From contig NC_089856.1 of assembly GCF_036373705.1 (NCBI RefSeq), positions 13,236,501 through 13,300,500 on the forward strand: a stretch of 64,000 bases of DNA, read 5' to 3'. How positions within the stretch are numbered: the stretch's first letter is position 1; the number at the start of each line of letters is the position of its first letter. This document shows, piece by piece, positions 47,075-62,115 of this stretch. The DNA comes from Amia ocellicauda. Lineage: Eukaryota > Chordata > Actinopteri > Amiiformes > Amiidae. Below the pieces are notes generated by a model. It saw nothing but the letters and a program-made list of their open reading frames with translations, was not told the origin of the DNA and searched no databases. Both the position numbers and the translations under genes were made by a program.

Positions 47075-48232
47075 ATCCTCATTTGCCTCCCTTCCCCCCC
47101 TCCCCCCTCCTGTGCCATGTGCAGTGGCAGGCGATCTCTCTCACAGTAATAGAGAAGGTGCAGATCGCGGCCATCATCCTGGGCTCCCTGTTCCTCATCG
47201 CCAGTATCTCCTGGCTCATCTGGTCATCTCTCAGCCCCTCAGCCAAGTGGCAGCGGCAGGACCTGCTGTTCCAGATCTGCTACGGCATGTACGGCTTCAT
47301 GGACATCGTCTGCATAGGTGAGCACACGCACCCCACACACGGAGACACCGAGACACAGAGACGCCCTGAGGCACTAAGATACTGAGACACCCCAAGACGC
47401 TGAGACACCCCAAGACGCTGAGACACCGTGACACCCCAAGACACTGAGACACCCCAAGACGCTGAGACACCCCAAGACACTGAGACACCGTGACACCGCA
47501 AGACACTGAGACACAGAGACACCCCAGCACCACTAAGACACTGAGACACCCCGAGACACTGAAACAATGAGACACTGAAACACTGTGACACCGAGACACT
47601 GAAACAATGAGACACCAAGACACTGAGACACCCCAAGACACTGAGACACCCCAGCACCCTGAGACACTGAAACACTGAGACATCCCAAGATACTGAGACA
47701 CTAAGACACCCAAAACCACTGAAACAATGAGACACCGAGACACTGAAACACTGAAACACTGAGACAGAGACACAGAGACACCTCCGCACCACCAAGACAC
47801 TGCACTGTACCACCCTGTACACATTCTGCTCACTCCATACTCACTCTGCTCTTGTCCCCCGCAGGCCTGATCATCCATGAGGGGTCGTCCGTGTACCGCA
47901 TCTTCAAGCGCTGGCAGGCTGTCAACCAGCAGTGGAAAGTGCTGAACTACGAGAAGGCCAAGGACCTGGGGGATGCCATGGGGGGGAGCGGCAAGGGCGG
48001 CGGGCGTGGCGGCCCACGGACCAACCCCCACAGCTCGGCCGGCGGGGATCGGGGCGGGGGAGGGGGTGGCAGCGGGGGCGGCCGGGGAGGGCGGGGCCAG
48101 CGCGTTAGGACTATTCTGAACCATCACTGTGGATACACCATCCTGCACATATTGAGCCAGCTGAGGCCCAACGACCCACGCATCGGAGCCACGGCCAACA
48201 GGGAGGTGGTGATGAGGGTGACCACTGTATGA
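36464..48232 (+). CDS. marchf9: MARCHF9 membrane RING-CH E3 ubiquitin ligase, four exons
   Basis: Coding exons are 36464-36805, 45146-45301, 47125-47317 and 47865-48232, joining to 352 residues (human about 346). The protein is a two-pass membrane E3 ligase that ubiquitinates surface proteins and sends them to lysosomes. The RINGv (C4HC3) ligands are C105, C108, C121, C123, H131, C134, C147 and C150, with the family spacing. TM1 is about 178-202 ([19 protein letters not shown]) and TM2 about 214-233. The C-tail ends [10 protein letters not shown], as in human. Two ATGs are adjacent (36464 and 36467); the second fits the human start (MLKSRLRMF against MFKYRIRMF) as well. The tail contains a long glycine-rich insertion encoded at 47970-48100. 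MARCHF4 is the closest paralogue; the position beside CDK4 favours MARCHF9. Introns of 8.3, 1.8 and 0.5 kb are rich in repeats. Confidence 0.96.
37661..37677. repeat. Poly(G) run
   Basis: Seventeen guanines after nine thymines in MARCHF9 intron 1. It may be unreliable in assembly. Confidence 0.8.
38726..38810. repeat. Dispersed CAGCCCTGGTCCTGGAG repeat, inverted pair
   Basis: A reversed copy (CTCCAGGACCAGGGCTG, about 38749-38765) and a forward copy (CAGTACAGCAGGGTCTCCAG, about 38779-38798) sit side by side. Forward or reverse copies recur at 40830-40880, 50449-50471, 51838-51890 and 62495-62552. Confidence 0.65.
39088..39120. repeat. (TA)n microsatellite
   Basis: A TA tract in MARCHF9 intron 1. 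Confidence 0.9.
39290..39480. repeat. (CAGT)n and GTTAGTGTATCAGTCA repeats
   Basis: Pure CAGT units at 39298-39350, followed by several copies of a 16-20 bp unit containing 'gtgttagtgtatcagt'. Confidence 0.8.
39822..40185. repeat. Minisatellite of about 40-bp units
   Basis: Eight to nine tandem copies of a unit with the order GTAGTGCACTGTACTG, TACTGTATTTTACC, then RCACTGTAG. Units differ by small substitutions and by loss of one TACTG. Located in MARCHF9 intron 1. Confidence 0.85.
41131..41310. repeat. Compound (CT)n(TA)n(GA)n and (TATC)n microsatellite
   Basis: (CT) at 41131-41148, (TA) at 41149-41190, then GAGAGAGA, then (TATC)n from about 41225. The first three blocks form a symmetrical palindrome able to extrude as a cruciform. 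Confidence 0.9.
42321..42517. mobile_element. Tc1/mariner-like MITE, copy 1
   Basis: 197 bp with ends TACAGCTCTGGAAAAAA and TTTTTTCCAGAGCTGTA, so a TA lies at each edge. The interior has 'ccactgcaaaattatca' and 'tataggtatgtgtttgggta'. No coding capacity. The same element recurs at 62116-62346. Confidence 0.85.
42838..43135. repeat. TG-rich degenerate repeat
   Basis: About 300 bp of alternating TG with interspersed TATG and CATG units. Apparent reading frames on the minus strand (TH-rich) are artefacts. Confidence 0.8.
44703..44738. repeat. (GA)n microsatellite
   Basis: A GA tract in MARCHF9 intron 1. A shorter one lies at about 43958-43990. Confidence 0.9.
45369..45722. mobile_element. MITE with GAAACTGCATACTACC ends
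   Basis: The left end reads GGTTGTATTGGAAACTGCAT followed by ACTACCATACTAC. The right end, reversed, reads GGCTGTATTTGAAACTGCAT followed by ACTACCCTACTAC. About 354 bp, no coding capacity, in MARCHF9 intron 2. Ends of this kind are familiar from fish MITEs; superfamily is not assigned. Confidence 0.8.
45751..46411. mobile_element. Foldback element with AGATATCT palindromes
   Basis: The left end (from 45751) reads CTATGGCAAGCCAAATTGTC and the right end, reversed, reads CTATAGCAAGCCACATTTTC. Both continue with AGAGATATCTTGAAATACA-like sequence and AATTTAAGATATCT. The arms are about 150-200 bp of repeated, individually palindromic AGATATCT units alternating with CAATTTGA. A unique centre of about 270 bp (45920-46190) separates them. 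It starts 29 bp after the adjacent MITE in MARCHF9 intron 2. Confidence 0.75.
46871..46912 (-). repeat. SINE/LINE 3' tail module
   Basis: 'ggcagacaccttatccagggcgacttaca' is a reverse copy of the shared fish retroposon tail, next to a TTA-rich stretch. In MARCHF9 intron 2. Confidence 0.65.
47341..47788. repeat. GACACTGA/GACACCCC minisatellite
   Basis: Units of about 9 and 18 bp alternate: GAGACACCCCAAGACACT, GAGACACTGAAACAC and variants. The array fills most of MARCHF9 intron 3 (47318-47864). A long cysteine- and serine-rich frame on the minus strand across it is a product of the repeat. Confidence 0.9.
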
Positions 48233-49300
48233 GACCAGGGGCCGGCGGGCGGGGGGGGCCACGGACACATGGGAGACAGAGAGCAGACTTGCGCAAGAGG
48301 GGGGGCACCCAGAGGAGCAGTGACTGGAGCCTGAGCTCTACTACTCCACTGCAACCCTCCTCCTCCTCCTCCTCTCCCGCTCTCCTCTGGCCCTTCTGGA
48401 TGTATAAAATGCGCACGTTTTTTTTTTAAGTGCAAGAAGAGAAAAAAAAGGAAGAAGAAGAAGAAGAAGAAGAAGAAGAAAAAAAACCTTGGGATATAAA
48501 CGATAATAATAATCATCATAATAATAAAAATACACGAACAAACAGAAAACGAACAAAAACACAAACAGAGATTAACGGCCCGGAATTAACAGGCTTTGTT
48601 GGTGCAGACTTGGACCTGGGCGGGACGAGGTACCGGGAAAGGGGGAGGCGAGGGGTGGATAACCACTTTCCCTCCACCCTCTGCCTCCATCCCCCCTTCC
48701 TCCTCGCCCTCCGTATAAAACAAGAACAAACACACATAACAGCAGCTCCAGAACCGCCAGCTTGCGCTCCAGCGTTGTCATTTCTGACCTTCGTCTCGTT
48801 TTCTTCTTTTCCATTTGTCTTTGTTTTGTTTTTTTTCTAAATTCTGATTTGGGGGCTTTTTATAAACAAAGGAGGAGGAAATTGATGAAACAAGCAGTCA
48901 AACCATTTCTCTTCTCTCTCGCTCTCTTCTCTCTCTCGTTCTATCTCTCTCTCTCTCTCTCAGACCTCCTCTACAACATCGCTCTCCTCCTCTTTCCCCT
49001 GTATCTCCCTCTTTCTTTTTCTCCCTCTTTCGTTCTTGGCCAGATGTGTTCTGAGGACAGAGAGACAGAAGAAGAGACAGACAGAAAGACAGGGGGTCGT
49101 GGGGTTGGGATTTTGTATTGTTCTTTTTATGATTTCTTTCTTTGCAGGTTGCTTGGTGGTTTGACTGGCCCACAAATGACAGTCTCTGTATTCCTCAAGC
49201 CAGGGGAGGAGATGAGGGACGGTGGGAGGAAGCAGAGAATGACAATAAAATAAAATACGATTTTAAAAACAAAACAAAAAATGGTGCAATAAAAAACATT
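48233..49300 (+). other. MARCHF9 3' untranslated region
   Basis: The region follows the stop codon and contains (GAA)n at 48447-48480 and pyrimidine-rich stretches. AATAAA occurs at 49244-49249 and again at about 49287. No ORF of significance. Confidence 0.6.
49244..49249 (+). terminator. Poly(A) signal, candidate for MARCHF9
   Basis: AATAAA about 1 kb after the MARCHF9 stop, with a second AATAAA about 40 bp on. Confidence 0.5.
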
Positions 49301-52300
49301 CAAATAAATAATGGAAAATGACATTGAGGCTCCAAACCAAGACGCGTCGTCCCGGCAATAAAGATACCTGTACATTTCACAGTGACTCCGCCCCCTGCGT
49401 CTGCACTCTTATTAAACACCCCCCCCCCCCCACACACACACACACACACACACACACCCAACTGCCCCACCCAGTGCACTTTCTCTCTCTCTCTAGATCA
49501 CTTTTCTCTGTCTCTCTCTCTTGGTCACTCTATCTCCATCTGTCTCTCTCTCAATCACTATCTCTATGTATCACTTTCTCTCCTGCCACTCTCTCTCTCT
49601 CTTTCCTCCCTTTCTCTCCCTCTCTCCCAAATGTTGTTTCTCTCTCCTTGTACATCCCGCTCCCTCTTACCTGTCTCCCACACTTTTACTCGCTATCTGT
49701 CCCCAGCTCCCAGTCTCACTCACAAAAAAAATCTGATCAAAGTTCAAAGGTCACAGCACCTACACCATTTACACTTAAACTGTTGCCTCCGACCTTGACC
49801 CTGGCAACACACTTTTGCAGTCCACTCTGAAATTTGAAGTTAAAAGGTGGGGTTCATTGATAGAGACAGTCCAAAGTTATATTTAGGTTTGTTTCAGAGT
49901 AAGAGTTAGATTAATCAGGCTAATTTTTGTGTCCAGAATTAAACTTTGGGGTTCTGATGAGGGTTTGGGGTTTGGGTCGGCCTAGGCTTGGGCTCAGAGG
50001 CCCCCAGTTAAATGTAGACCTCCTTTAGTCTCAGGGCTGTGGTTCTACATGTGACCGGAGTCAAAATACTCCTGCAAGAGCAGACGTGGAGATATCAGAT
50101 CATTTACTCATTAAATGAATACCGAATTCCCATACAGAGGTGTCACAGTTTCAATTGTTTCTCTGACTGATTGACTGGGTGTGCAGTGCTGTACAGTGCA
50201 GAGTAATACTTAAGGATCACCTCTAGGGGGTGACAGAGGACCTTCCCAGATTGAACATCTCTTCAGCAATGCATGTGTGTGTGTGTGTGTGTGTCCCTGT
50301 CTCTCTCTGATCTCTGTGGGAAGTTTCCATGCTCAGACATGTCTGTTATATTCTACAGTGTGCGCTGGTGATCAGGAGATTGGCGTGTGGTAAGTCTGCA
50401 AAGCGTACGTTGTATATGGAAGTAGACAAGATTTGTTTTATATCAGTGGTTCTCAATCCTGGTCCTGGACCCTAATAAATCCAGTAGAGTGTAGTGGAGT
50501 GCAGCAGAGTACAGATGCATTGCTCTACAGTACAGCACACTATAACCCCAAGAATCATATCACAGCTCAGGACTGTATAGTGCAGTGGCATACAGTACAC
50601 TTCAACACAGTACATTATAGCACAGCAGAGTACAGAATACCGGAGCACAGTACTGAGCAACAGAGAGCATTACTTTGAGTAGTTTAGCTAAAGTAAATTT
50701 GAATTTAGCTATCAAATTAGGGTTACACTGTGTCCAGGGCTAGTGTTAGGGTCCCTAACTTAGGCTTTCGTTAAAGTTGGGGTTGCGTCTCTACTGGGTT
50801 AACCGAATCGAATGTGGATTTGGAGCAGCTTGGCTTGACCTTTTGCTGTTGGCGGGAGCTGGGGTTCAGGCTGTAAACATTGTAGACCTTAACATAGGGC
50901 AGGTAACCTACTGTTGGAACACAGTGGGTTATAGCAAAAATTATCTCCTTTCTGCACTGCAAAGCTCTTTCATGGTTCAGAATAAATATAGCTAAATCCT
51001 GTTTGGGTCTTTTAATCCTGATAAGAAAGTGAAGATTTGGCTGCTGAAGGTTAGGTAAGGTACTTTATGTTGTGTCAGTGAATGAGAAGTTTATTTATTT
51101 ATTTATTTTTTGTTTGTTTATAAATTATTTTGTTCTTCTCATGTGACATTTCAGAAATTCCCATGGCACACCTGCACAGCTCAGCCCAGCCCAGGTCAGG
51201 TCAGCACAGCTCTCTCCCTTCCCCACCAGGGCAGTGGCCAAGTTACATCAGACCCGCCGGAGCCAACAGAGCAGAAGCGGAGAGAGCTGGCGGTGTGTGT
51301 AATCCCCTGAGCAAACACGACCCGCTGGACTGAGCGCCACGAGGGGGACAGCCCCGCTCACTGTCAACACACTTTAGACTTTGCACCACGAAAGCAGCTG
51401 TGCTAACATCTGCCTGCTAAGAATACCTCGGACTACTCTGAATGTGTGTCCCGTCCCTCCAGTCCCTCACCTTAGGTTCAGATTCAGGACAACACAGAGG
51501 TACAGCCTGTGACTGACATCCACGGGATAGTTAACTCTTTCCTGGGTATCTCAGTGTTTGCTCGGCCTGGCCGTATTCTACTGTGCTGTACTGTCAATAC
51601 AGCCCTCTGTTGTAACAGATCCCAATTGTAAGGGCACTATTCTGCTGTACTGTACTGGCACAATTATTCTCTCAGATAGCCCATTCAAAGGCACCTGTCT
51701 CAGACCCAGGGTTGTGCTTTCCAGTCCCAACCTGTAGCTACTGAATATTTTAAGAAACTAAAATTGAAATGAATTTATTAAAATCAATGCATGTCCATAT
51801 ATGTACTTTTTGCTTGTTTAAAAAATATCAACTATCAGCACAGTGCAGCAGGTGTCTCCAGCCTTGGCCCTGAAATCTAAAGAACAGCACACAAAGAGAG
51901 GCTGATATCCACACGATATTGGTGTAATTGTATTTGTGGATTTTGCAACTGTTGACTGGAATACAATCTGAGAAAGGCCGTCATTTAGGGAGACAATTCA
52001 TTCTTCTCAATAATATTTGTGCTTAAATCAATGTGTTGCTTCATGCAGGTCATTTACTCCTCACTGCACCATGTATTAAAGAATAACAAGAAATTCAATG
52101 CAGGTATCTTGTTTAGCAACCTCTTTTGACTGACTGCACATATTTAAGTCTCTCAAATATCTGAATTTTGAAGTTGCGTTAAACAGACATAGTTCAATGC
52201 CTGAATTGACAGTGAATTATTTAGGAATTTATTTATCGAGTGATAGTGCAACTGGACTTTCCTGAACTGTTTTGAAGTCTCCGATGTTTGATTGGACTGA

Positions 52301-52500
52301 CCACTATCCTCATCACAACACCGAGAGACAGGTATGAGCAGAAGTCGACCAGTTTGTCTTGCTTGTCGCAAATAACGAGATCTAATAGCTAAACTTCAGG
52401 GGTTAACGTTTAAAGTACTAGTAAACTACAGACGCTTTATAATCACTTTTAGATGCACTTTGGGACCACAACTGGTCTATCTGCATGTTAAAGCCATTGT
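49300..52500. other. Intergenic region between MARCHF9 and METTL1
   Basis: No gene recognised. Contains a C-run and (AC)n at 49421-49457, a CT-rich zone at 49480-49630, and copies of the dispersed CCTGGTCCTGGA repeat at 50449-50471 and 51838-51890. A CAG/GTA-rich stretch lies at 50485-50660. The rest is unremarkable. Confidence 0.6.
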
Positions 52501-52520
52501 AGCGGGGTTTATTCCCACCA

Positions 52521-52530
52521 AAGATGGCGG
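52521..52530 (+). promoter_or_regulatory. YY1-type motif in METTL1 promoter
   Basis: AAGATGGCGG matches the YY1 consensus and lies 233 bp before the METTL1 ATG. YY1 sites near transcription starts are common in TATA-less housekeeping genes, which suits METTL1. Confidence 0.5.
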
Positions 52531-52762
52531 ACTCTAATCTCATACAGCTTCTTAGTAAAGACAGCTGGCAAAGGTATCTACTTCCATTATAGATCTATGG
52601 TTCCGACCGTGTTGCGCCTGGTGATGATGTCATACGGCAGCGACACAACAGATTCCCTGGACCAGCGTGGAGTCAGAGAAGAGCCGGAGAGGCCGTTGCT
52701 TGCTGTTTGAGCGGCAGAAAGCATTGTCGTGACCCGGTGGTGCTGTTCGGTTTTCGGTTGTA

Positions 52763-56796
<4,034 letters not shown>

Positions 56797-57422
56797 CCTG
56801 CGGACAAACACACTGACTTGGACACATTGATATAAACTCAAAAACTCTGAATCTAGAACCACACCACAATCTAGAAGCCTCAGCCTGGATGCTGCAGTCA
56901 CTCTAGAACCATGAACTCTCCCAGCTGTGTGTTTAAACCCTGCCTGTGTACTGTCCTCACACACAGCCATGTTTGGTATAATGCGTTTTTTTTTACCTTT
57001 TAAATTTAAATTTCACACTGTTGGCTGCAATAGGAATAGAAGTTGCTGCCTTTCTCTCCCCCAGGATAAATTGGGTGATCCCTGTAGTGAGCCAGGCCCT
57101 CTATCCACAGAGACGGGACTTTTCTATTTCATAATATTGGAGGGGATATCCAAACCCTACTGTTGCCAAAAAAAACAAAAGCAATTATTAATCTGTGTAA
57201 TAGACACATGTTATGTCATTGTAAATAATTATATTAAAAGAAATCCTGTAGTCCTTGTTCCTGTCAGTCTTAATTCTCCACATGGTTTCTTTTGTTCCCT
57301 GGCTTCGCTACTTTTCTTGTACAGCAATCTTGTCAAGCCTGCAGTGATCCTATTGTACCTCATGGGACTGGATTTAGAATTTAAATTTGAAATGTCAGGA
57401 GGCAAGAAAATCAAACCATTCC

Positions 57423-57428
57423 AATAAA
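57423..57428 (+). terminator. Poly(A) signal, candidate for METTL1
   Basis: AATAAA about 630 bp after the METTL1 stop codon, followed by T- and GT-rich sequence. Confidence 0.5.
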
Positions 57429-59178
57429 AATCTGTACTTGGCCACAGCACCCCTCCCCCCCGTATTGGGCCCTGCATCTTTGGGTCTCTGATGCTTGACC
57501 TTTGACCCTTCACCCCTTTGTGTCCAAGCCTGTGGTAACTATTTCTCCCTCACTGTGGTTTGTGTCTGTTCCGTGTTGCTCTGAGCTGTTCCTGGTGACC
57601 CCTGTGTTTTTTAGTTTTTTGTTTTTTTTTTATCTATTTTTTTCTTTTGTGCCTTCCCCCATCCCCTCCATCCTTGGTGTGTGTTTTTGTGGCGTGTGCT
57701 GAGAGGCAGTCCTGTCCCGACACGCAGGCTGTGCAGTAAACCCTTTGCTTTTATTATCATTTCTTTTGAGAAAATGAGGAAGGGAGCCAGGCCAGTGTGC
57801 GGTTTAGAGACAGACAGACATACAGTGCTGTCTCTCTCTCTACCTCTGTCTCTCACCCTTCCTCCCCCACCCTCTGATCCCCACAGCTGTTCTGATCAAA
57901 GGGGTCCATTGTGCGCCAGCTCTGTGTCATGTTAACCCCTTCAGCACACTCTTCTGCTCTCTGCTCCCTGCTCCCTCCTTCCTGTGTTTTCCACTCATGT
58001 GTGCATCTTTGTCTGTGTCTCCGTGGGTGCCTGTGAGCTTCTGCATGTGTGGCATTGCATTTGTGCCAAGAATGAACGATTGCTGACTCGGCACGGCTGA
58101 CTCACACTGACAGGAACACAAAGCTACCTTCTGTAATCCTGAGCCAAGTGTTATACTCGTGCACACACAAACAAACAAACAAGTAAGTACAGAGAGTTCA
58201 GATCTTGTTTTGCTTGCTTTTGTTCCTGGTATCTGCCAGGCAGGTGGCGAGTGGGGTAGTGTGGCAGTACATGGTGTGATGTTTAAGTCAGCAGTGCTCC
58301 TGACTGCTTGGATGGACTTTCATGATGAAAAGGCATTAACATTTCACTTTACTGCACTCTACTATACACTGCACCACACTGCACACACAATGCGAACTGC
58401 ACAGCATGACAACACACCAAACCAAACCAAAGGGAAACACTGGATTCAGGCCAGAGCAGTGCAGTCCAACCCTGGCACAGTGACAGTGACACCAGGTCAG
58501 GAATGTGGGGAAGTAGGAGAAAGTTGAAAATCAGGAGAGAGAGTGTGTGTGAAAGATGAGTGTTATGTGCTTGGCTGTCTGCATCTGTCTCTCTGTTTCT
58601 GTCTCTGTGTGTCACTCTGTCTCTCACATACAATCACTTTCTTTCTCCAGCATTCTGTAAACTACAGTGAAACTTTGCAAAGCCAAAGTTCAAAACTGCA
58701 TCCTATATACTTGTAGTGAAATAATAAGCAGGTATACTGCAAATGACCTCTGACCCCCTCCTGACCTTTCCCATGCAGCCTTATGAAGTCTGACCTTTCA
58801 CCCACTTCCACCCTGCAACTGGGATTCTATCTCTCTCTTTCTTTCTCTCTCTGGTCGAGGATCTTTATGGTGGATTTCGAAGTCCAAATGTCTGTAATGC
58901 AGATTGATACCCTGGCCTCCAACTCAGTACAACAGGGATCTAGTGTGAACAGATAACCTTGTCTGAGACCACTGGAGCCTCCATTGACTACAGGAGACCC
59001 AGAATCAGTGGGCTTCCTGTGCGCAGGTAGGCAGACACACAGGGAGACATCTCAGAGATATTCTCTGTCTGGACTTTATCCACTCACGCTGACAGAAGCC
59101 AGTTCTGTACCTTGAACTGGAAGAGAGAGAGAGACCCTAAACTCTCAATTTTTCTGTCTCTATCTCTACCATACAAAA

Positions 59179-59226
<48 letters not shown>

Positions 59227-59845
59227 GCTGTTAACTATTATTAAGCAGGCTGGTGAACTGTAACAGGACTGTAAAAACTGCTGGTTTTACAATAAATCAA
59301 AATAAAAGGTTTATTAAGTATAGAATTCAGTAAGCATGAATTCAATCACAGGAAAATATATAATTAAAATAATGGGGAAATTAGCTGTCCAGTGGAAGTT
59401 CATACGTGTGCTTGTTTGTTTATATGTTTAGGATATATATATATATATTAGATGTACATCTATGTAAGGTGTCTGTGTGTATGTATGTATATGAGGCAGA
59501 GAAGGAGACTTTTTGCATAAATTGCATAAACTGGTGTGTGTGTGTGTATGTATGTGTGTGTGTTTGTAATGGGGGGTCTAAATGCTAACAAATCAAGGTT
59601 AAAGACCTAAAATAGCTCCCAAGTCAATGCTCTCACTTCTGTGTAAACCAAATTTTAGTGTGTCTGCTGTGTACAGACTACCTTGAACCAGATGAGGATT
59701 CTGTAACAGAACACGCAGCCACACACATACACACACGCACACGCTTATACATACATATGCAGACATACAGACAGATGCACACACAGAGACACACACACAC
59801 ACAGCCACACAGCTCTGTACTGCTGTAGCGAGACTGCCTGGGCGG

Positions 59846-59889
59846 CGTAAATTACCCTGGATAAGGGTGTCAGCTAAGAAATAAATAAT
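59846..59889 (+). repeat. SINE/LINE 3' tail module
   Basis: 'taaattaccctggataagggtgtcagctaagaaataaataat' is a near-complete sense copy of the shared fish retroposon tail. Confidence 0.7.
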
Positions 59890-60070
59890 CCTAGAACAGA
59901 ATATCATAAAAAAGTGAAGCTGCTTGTGGGGGGAAGGTCAAGGTTACATTGTCTATGAAGATTGCGTGACCCAGTACTGTTAAAAGCTCGTTTACCTCTA
60001 CTGAGATCTACTTTTACAATATGTCAAATTCTGTCTGAAAAGGCGCCTTTATTCAGATTAATGTTTGCTA

Positions 60071-60112
60071 TTTATTTCTTCGCAGACGCCTTCACCCGAG
60101 GCGACTTACAGC
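60071..60112 (-). repeat. SINE/LINE 3' tail module
   Basis: 'ttatttcttcgcagacgccttcacccgaggcgacttacag' is a reverse copy of the same tail, about 180 bp from a sense copy and so inverted relative to it. Confidence 0.7.
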
Positions 60113-60932
60113 TGACACTAAACGCTCACCTTGGGAGAAACACAATACAGCTGGAGAAAGAGTGCGGCTTCGTCCCTAATTAGAGTAACATTAACCGTGG
60201 GCAACTTGGCAATATTGTACGGGGCATGTGCGGGTAAGAGCGGAAGATATGCTAACAGGCCATTCAGGGCGTTTCAGTGCATCCAGCTGTGTTTCACTAA
60301 CACGGGGGTGTGGGGGGACCTCGACGTGGAGACAGCAGCCCGGGCAGCGGCTCTGACCGACATCGTGACCACAGTCAGTAACGACCAGCGAGAAGAGGAA
60401 GCTGACTTGAGCCGTAAAGTCCCTCTTTCTCTGTTTCCCTCCCTCTCTCTCACACGTCGTTAGCATCGGCCAGACTGATGCGTAATTGCTGAAGTGTTTG
60501 GACAGTATCTCGGGCACGTCTTTCATTCTCATGCTTTCAGGACATCATCGCGAAGACTGGGCGGGTGACACGCACACGGACAACGTGCACCGTGTCTCAT
60601 GACTAAATACACTATTTATTGTTTCCTTCTTGTTATGTTATTGTTTGATTTATGTATTTATGCATTCTTTTGTTCTGCCGTGGCCCGACAAGTGAGCAAT
60701 ATTACGCAGTGCCTCCACACCCCTCCCTTGGCGAGCACTTTACTCCTGACAGGCCCGTCGATGTCCATTTACAGTTAAAAGCCTATAGCTTGCAATCTGT
60801 GGCACTGGGTATATTATAAAATATATTTCCCGCGGAGAGCTGAGCTCCGCTGCCCTCACAGCTGATCCCATCTCCCTACACGTGTGCGGCCGCGGCGCCG
60901 GTAGAAAGGACTGCCAGTCTCCTGCACTTCTG

Positions 60933-61075
60933 ATTGGACGCACCTTCCACAGATCTCCCGCCCCCTTCCCTGTCCGTAGAGTCTGTAGTGCCCTGCGATT
61001 GGCTGGCGAGTAATCAGTAATCAAGCTGGGCGGCACCTTGGAATCCCGCATGCCACTTCAACACTAATATAAATA
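60933..61075 (+). promoter_or_regulatory. CYP27B1 core promoter: TATA box and inverted CCAAT boxes
   Basis: A clear TATAAATA lies at 61068-61075, 71 bp before the ATG, which puts transcription start near 61100. Inverted CCAAT boxes (ATTGG) lie at 60933-60937 and 60998-61002. The surrounding sequence (60830-61020) is GC-richer than the flanks. A focused TATA promoter fits a hormonally regulated gene. Confidence 0.65.
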
Positions 61076-61145
61076 CAGACGAGGGCAGCTGGGGAAGACC
61101 CAAAAGTGTCGCATCCTCTCCGGTCCTTTGGCCTCACAAGGAAAG

Positions 61146-61334
61146 ATGCTGCAAGCTCTGAAAGTCAGCGCCCCGGTTCTGCGGTGGCTGGAGAGATGGG
61201 GGGAGAGCGGAGCCTTGCGGGCGACCAAGGGGGCAGCTGTGAAGACCCTGGCGGAGATGCCCGGACCCTCCGCCCTCGGGTTCGCTTGGGACCTCTTCGC
61301 CCGGGGGGGTCTGTCCCGCTTGCATGAACTACAG
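61146..61334 (+). CDS. cyp27b1: CYP27B1 exon 1, partial gene
   Basis: CYP27B1 is the mitochondrial inner-membrane P450 that 1-alpha-hydroxylates 25-hydroxyvitamin D. Only exon 1 is in the window: 63 codons from ATG at 61146, ending at the donor CTACAG|GTGGGT. The first 30 or so residues are rich in R, K, A and L and lack acidic clusters, as in a mitochondrial presequence. Then comes MPGPSALGFAWDLFARGGLS followed by RLHELQ, matching the family start (IPGPS and KGGLSRLHELQ in human CYP27B1). CYP27A1 and CYP24A1 are relatives, but the neighbouring METTL1 and TATA promoter favour CYP27B1. The heme-binding part lies outside the window. Confidence 0.85.
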
Positions 61335-61409
61335 GTGGGTGTCGTTCATTGACAAAGAAAACACGCTAATATTAATATATTACGAGTAATGAAAGCTAGT
61401 TTCATGATT

Positions 61410-61451
<42 letters not shown>
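61410..61451. repeat. (TAC)n microsatellite
   Basis: Fourteen TAC units, 75 bp after the exon 1 donor of CYP27B1. Confidence 0.95.
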
Positions 61452-61875
61452 TAATAACACAGCTTACACATATATGCTCCATTATTATACTATAGATTTA
61501 TTTTCCACGGTAAGGATCTGCCTTGTTGGTGAATTTATTTGAGTCCTGCACACCTTGCAGTTAATCTTAATGTAAATCAGACGTGCTATATTTGAGTGAG
61601 ATGAAAGAAACTGATCGCAAAGTAATCTGGTCACCTTTAAACTCCTTTAACAGGGTGTATGTGTATAAAGCAAATCATATCTACCACTTTCAATGAACAC
61701 AAAAGTACGCCCGGGCACTATAGGCTAACATAACCGAGAGAGTCTTACCGATACCGAATCACAGAAGTCCGGTAAGGAACGAACTATTGTATAAAAAGCA
61801 ACGACTTTGTATTGTTTTTTTTTTCAGAAGATAACAAAGATAATTAATTATGAAAGCTCAAAACAAAAACAAACA

Positions 61876-61878
<3 letters not shown>

Positions 61879-61934
<56 letters not shown>
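61879..61934. repeat. (TA)n microsatellite
   Basis: About 28 TA units in CYP27B1 intron 1. Confidence 0.95.
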
Positions 61935-61937
<3 letters not shown>

Positions 61938-62115
61938 GTCATCATCACACAATTAAGAGTAAAGCAGATAAGTGTTATTCTGTACAAAACAAATCGATAA
62001 ACAATGTGGTTATTCTTGGGGAAAACAAACAAATTCTGCATTAAAACACTATTCGATTTCACTTCGGTATCACAGAGCGGCGCTACAGTAAAGCGCAAAG
62101 TAAACTGTTATATTA

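Larger units (their letters stand above)
57430..60900. other. Intergenic region between METTL1 and CYP27B1
   Basis: No gene recognised. Contains (ATT)n at 59184-59225, short (TA) and (TG) tracts at 59430-59570, CA-rich sequence at 59720-59805 and two retroposon tails at 59846 and 60071. A mildly CpG-rich stretch lies at 60290-60420. An open frame on the minus strand at 60191-60532 has no recognisable motif. Confidence 0.55.

Noticed and set aside
47341-47788. Possible CRISPR-like array
   Set aside because: Units are 9-18 bp, degenerate and without unique spacers, and this is a eukaryotic intron.
47297-48268. A 323-residue minus-strand open frame
   Set aside because: Most of it translates the GACACTGA minisatellite in MARCHF9 intron 3 into CLSVLG-like repeats, and the rest is antisense to MARCHF9 exon 4.
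60191-60532. A 113-codon minus-strand open frame
   Set aside because: No recognisable motif, no conserved neighbour expected there, and no splice or promoter support.
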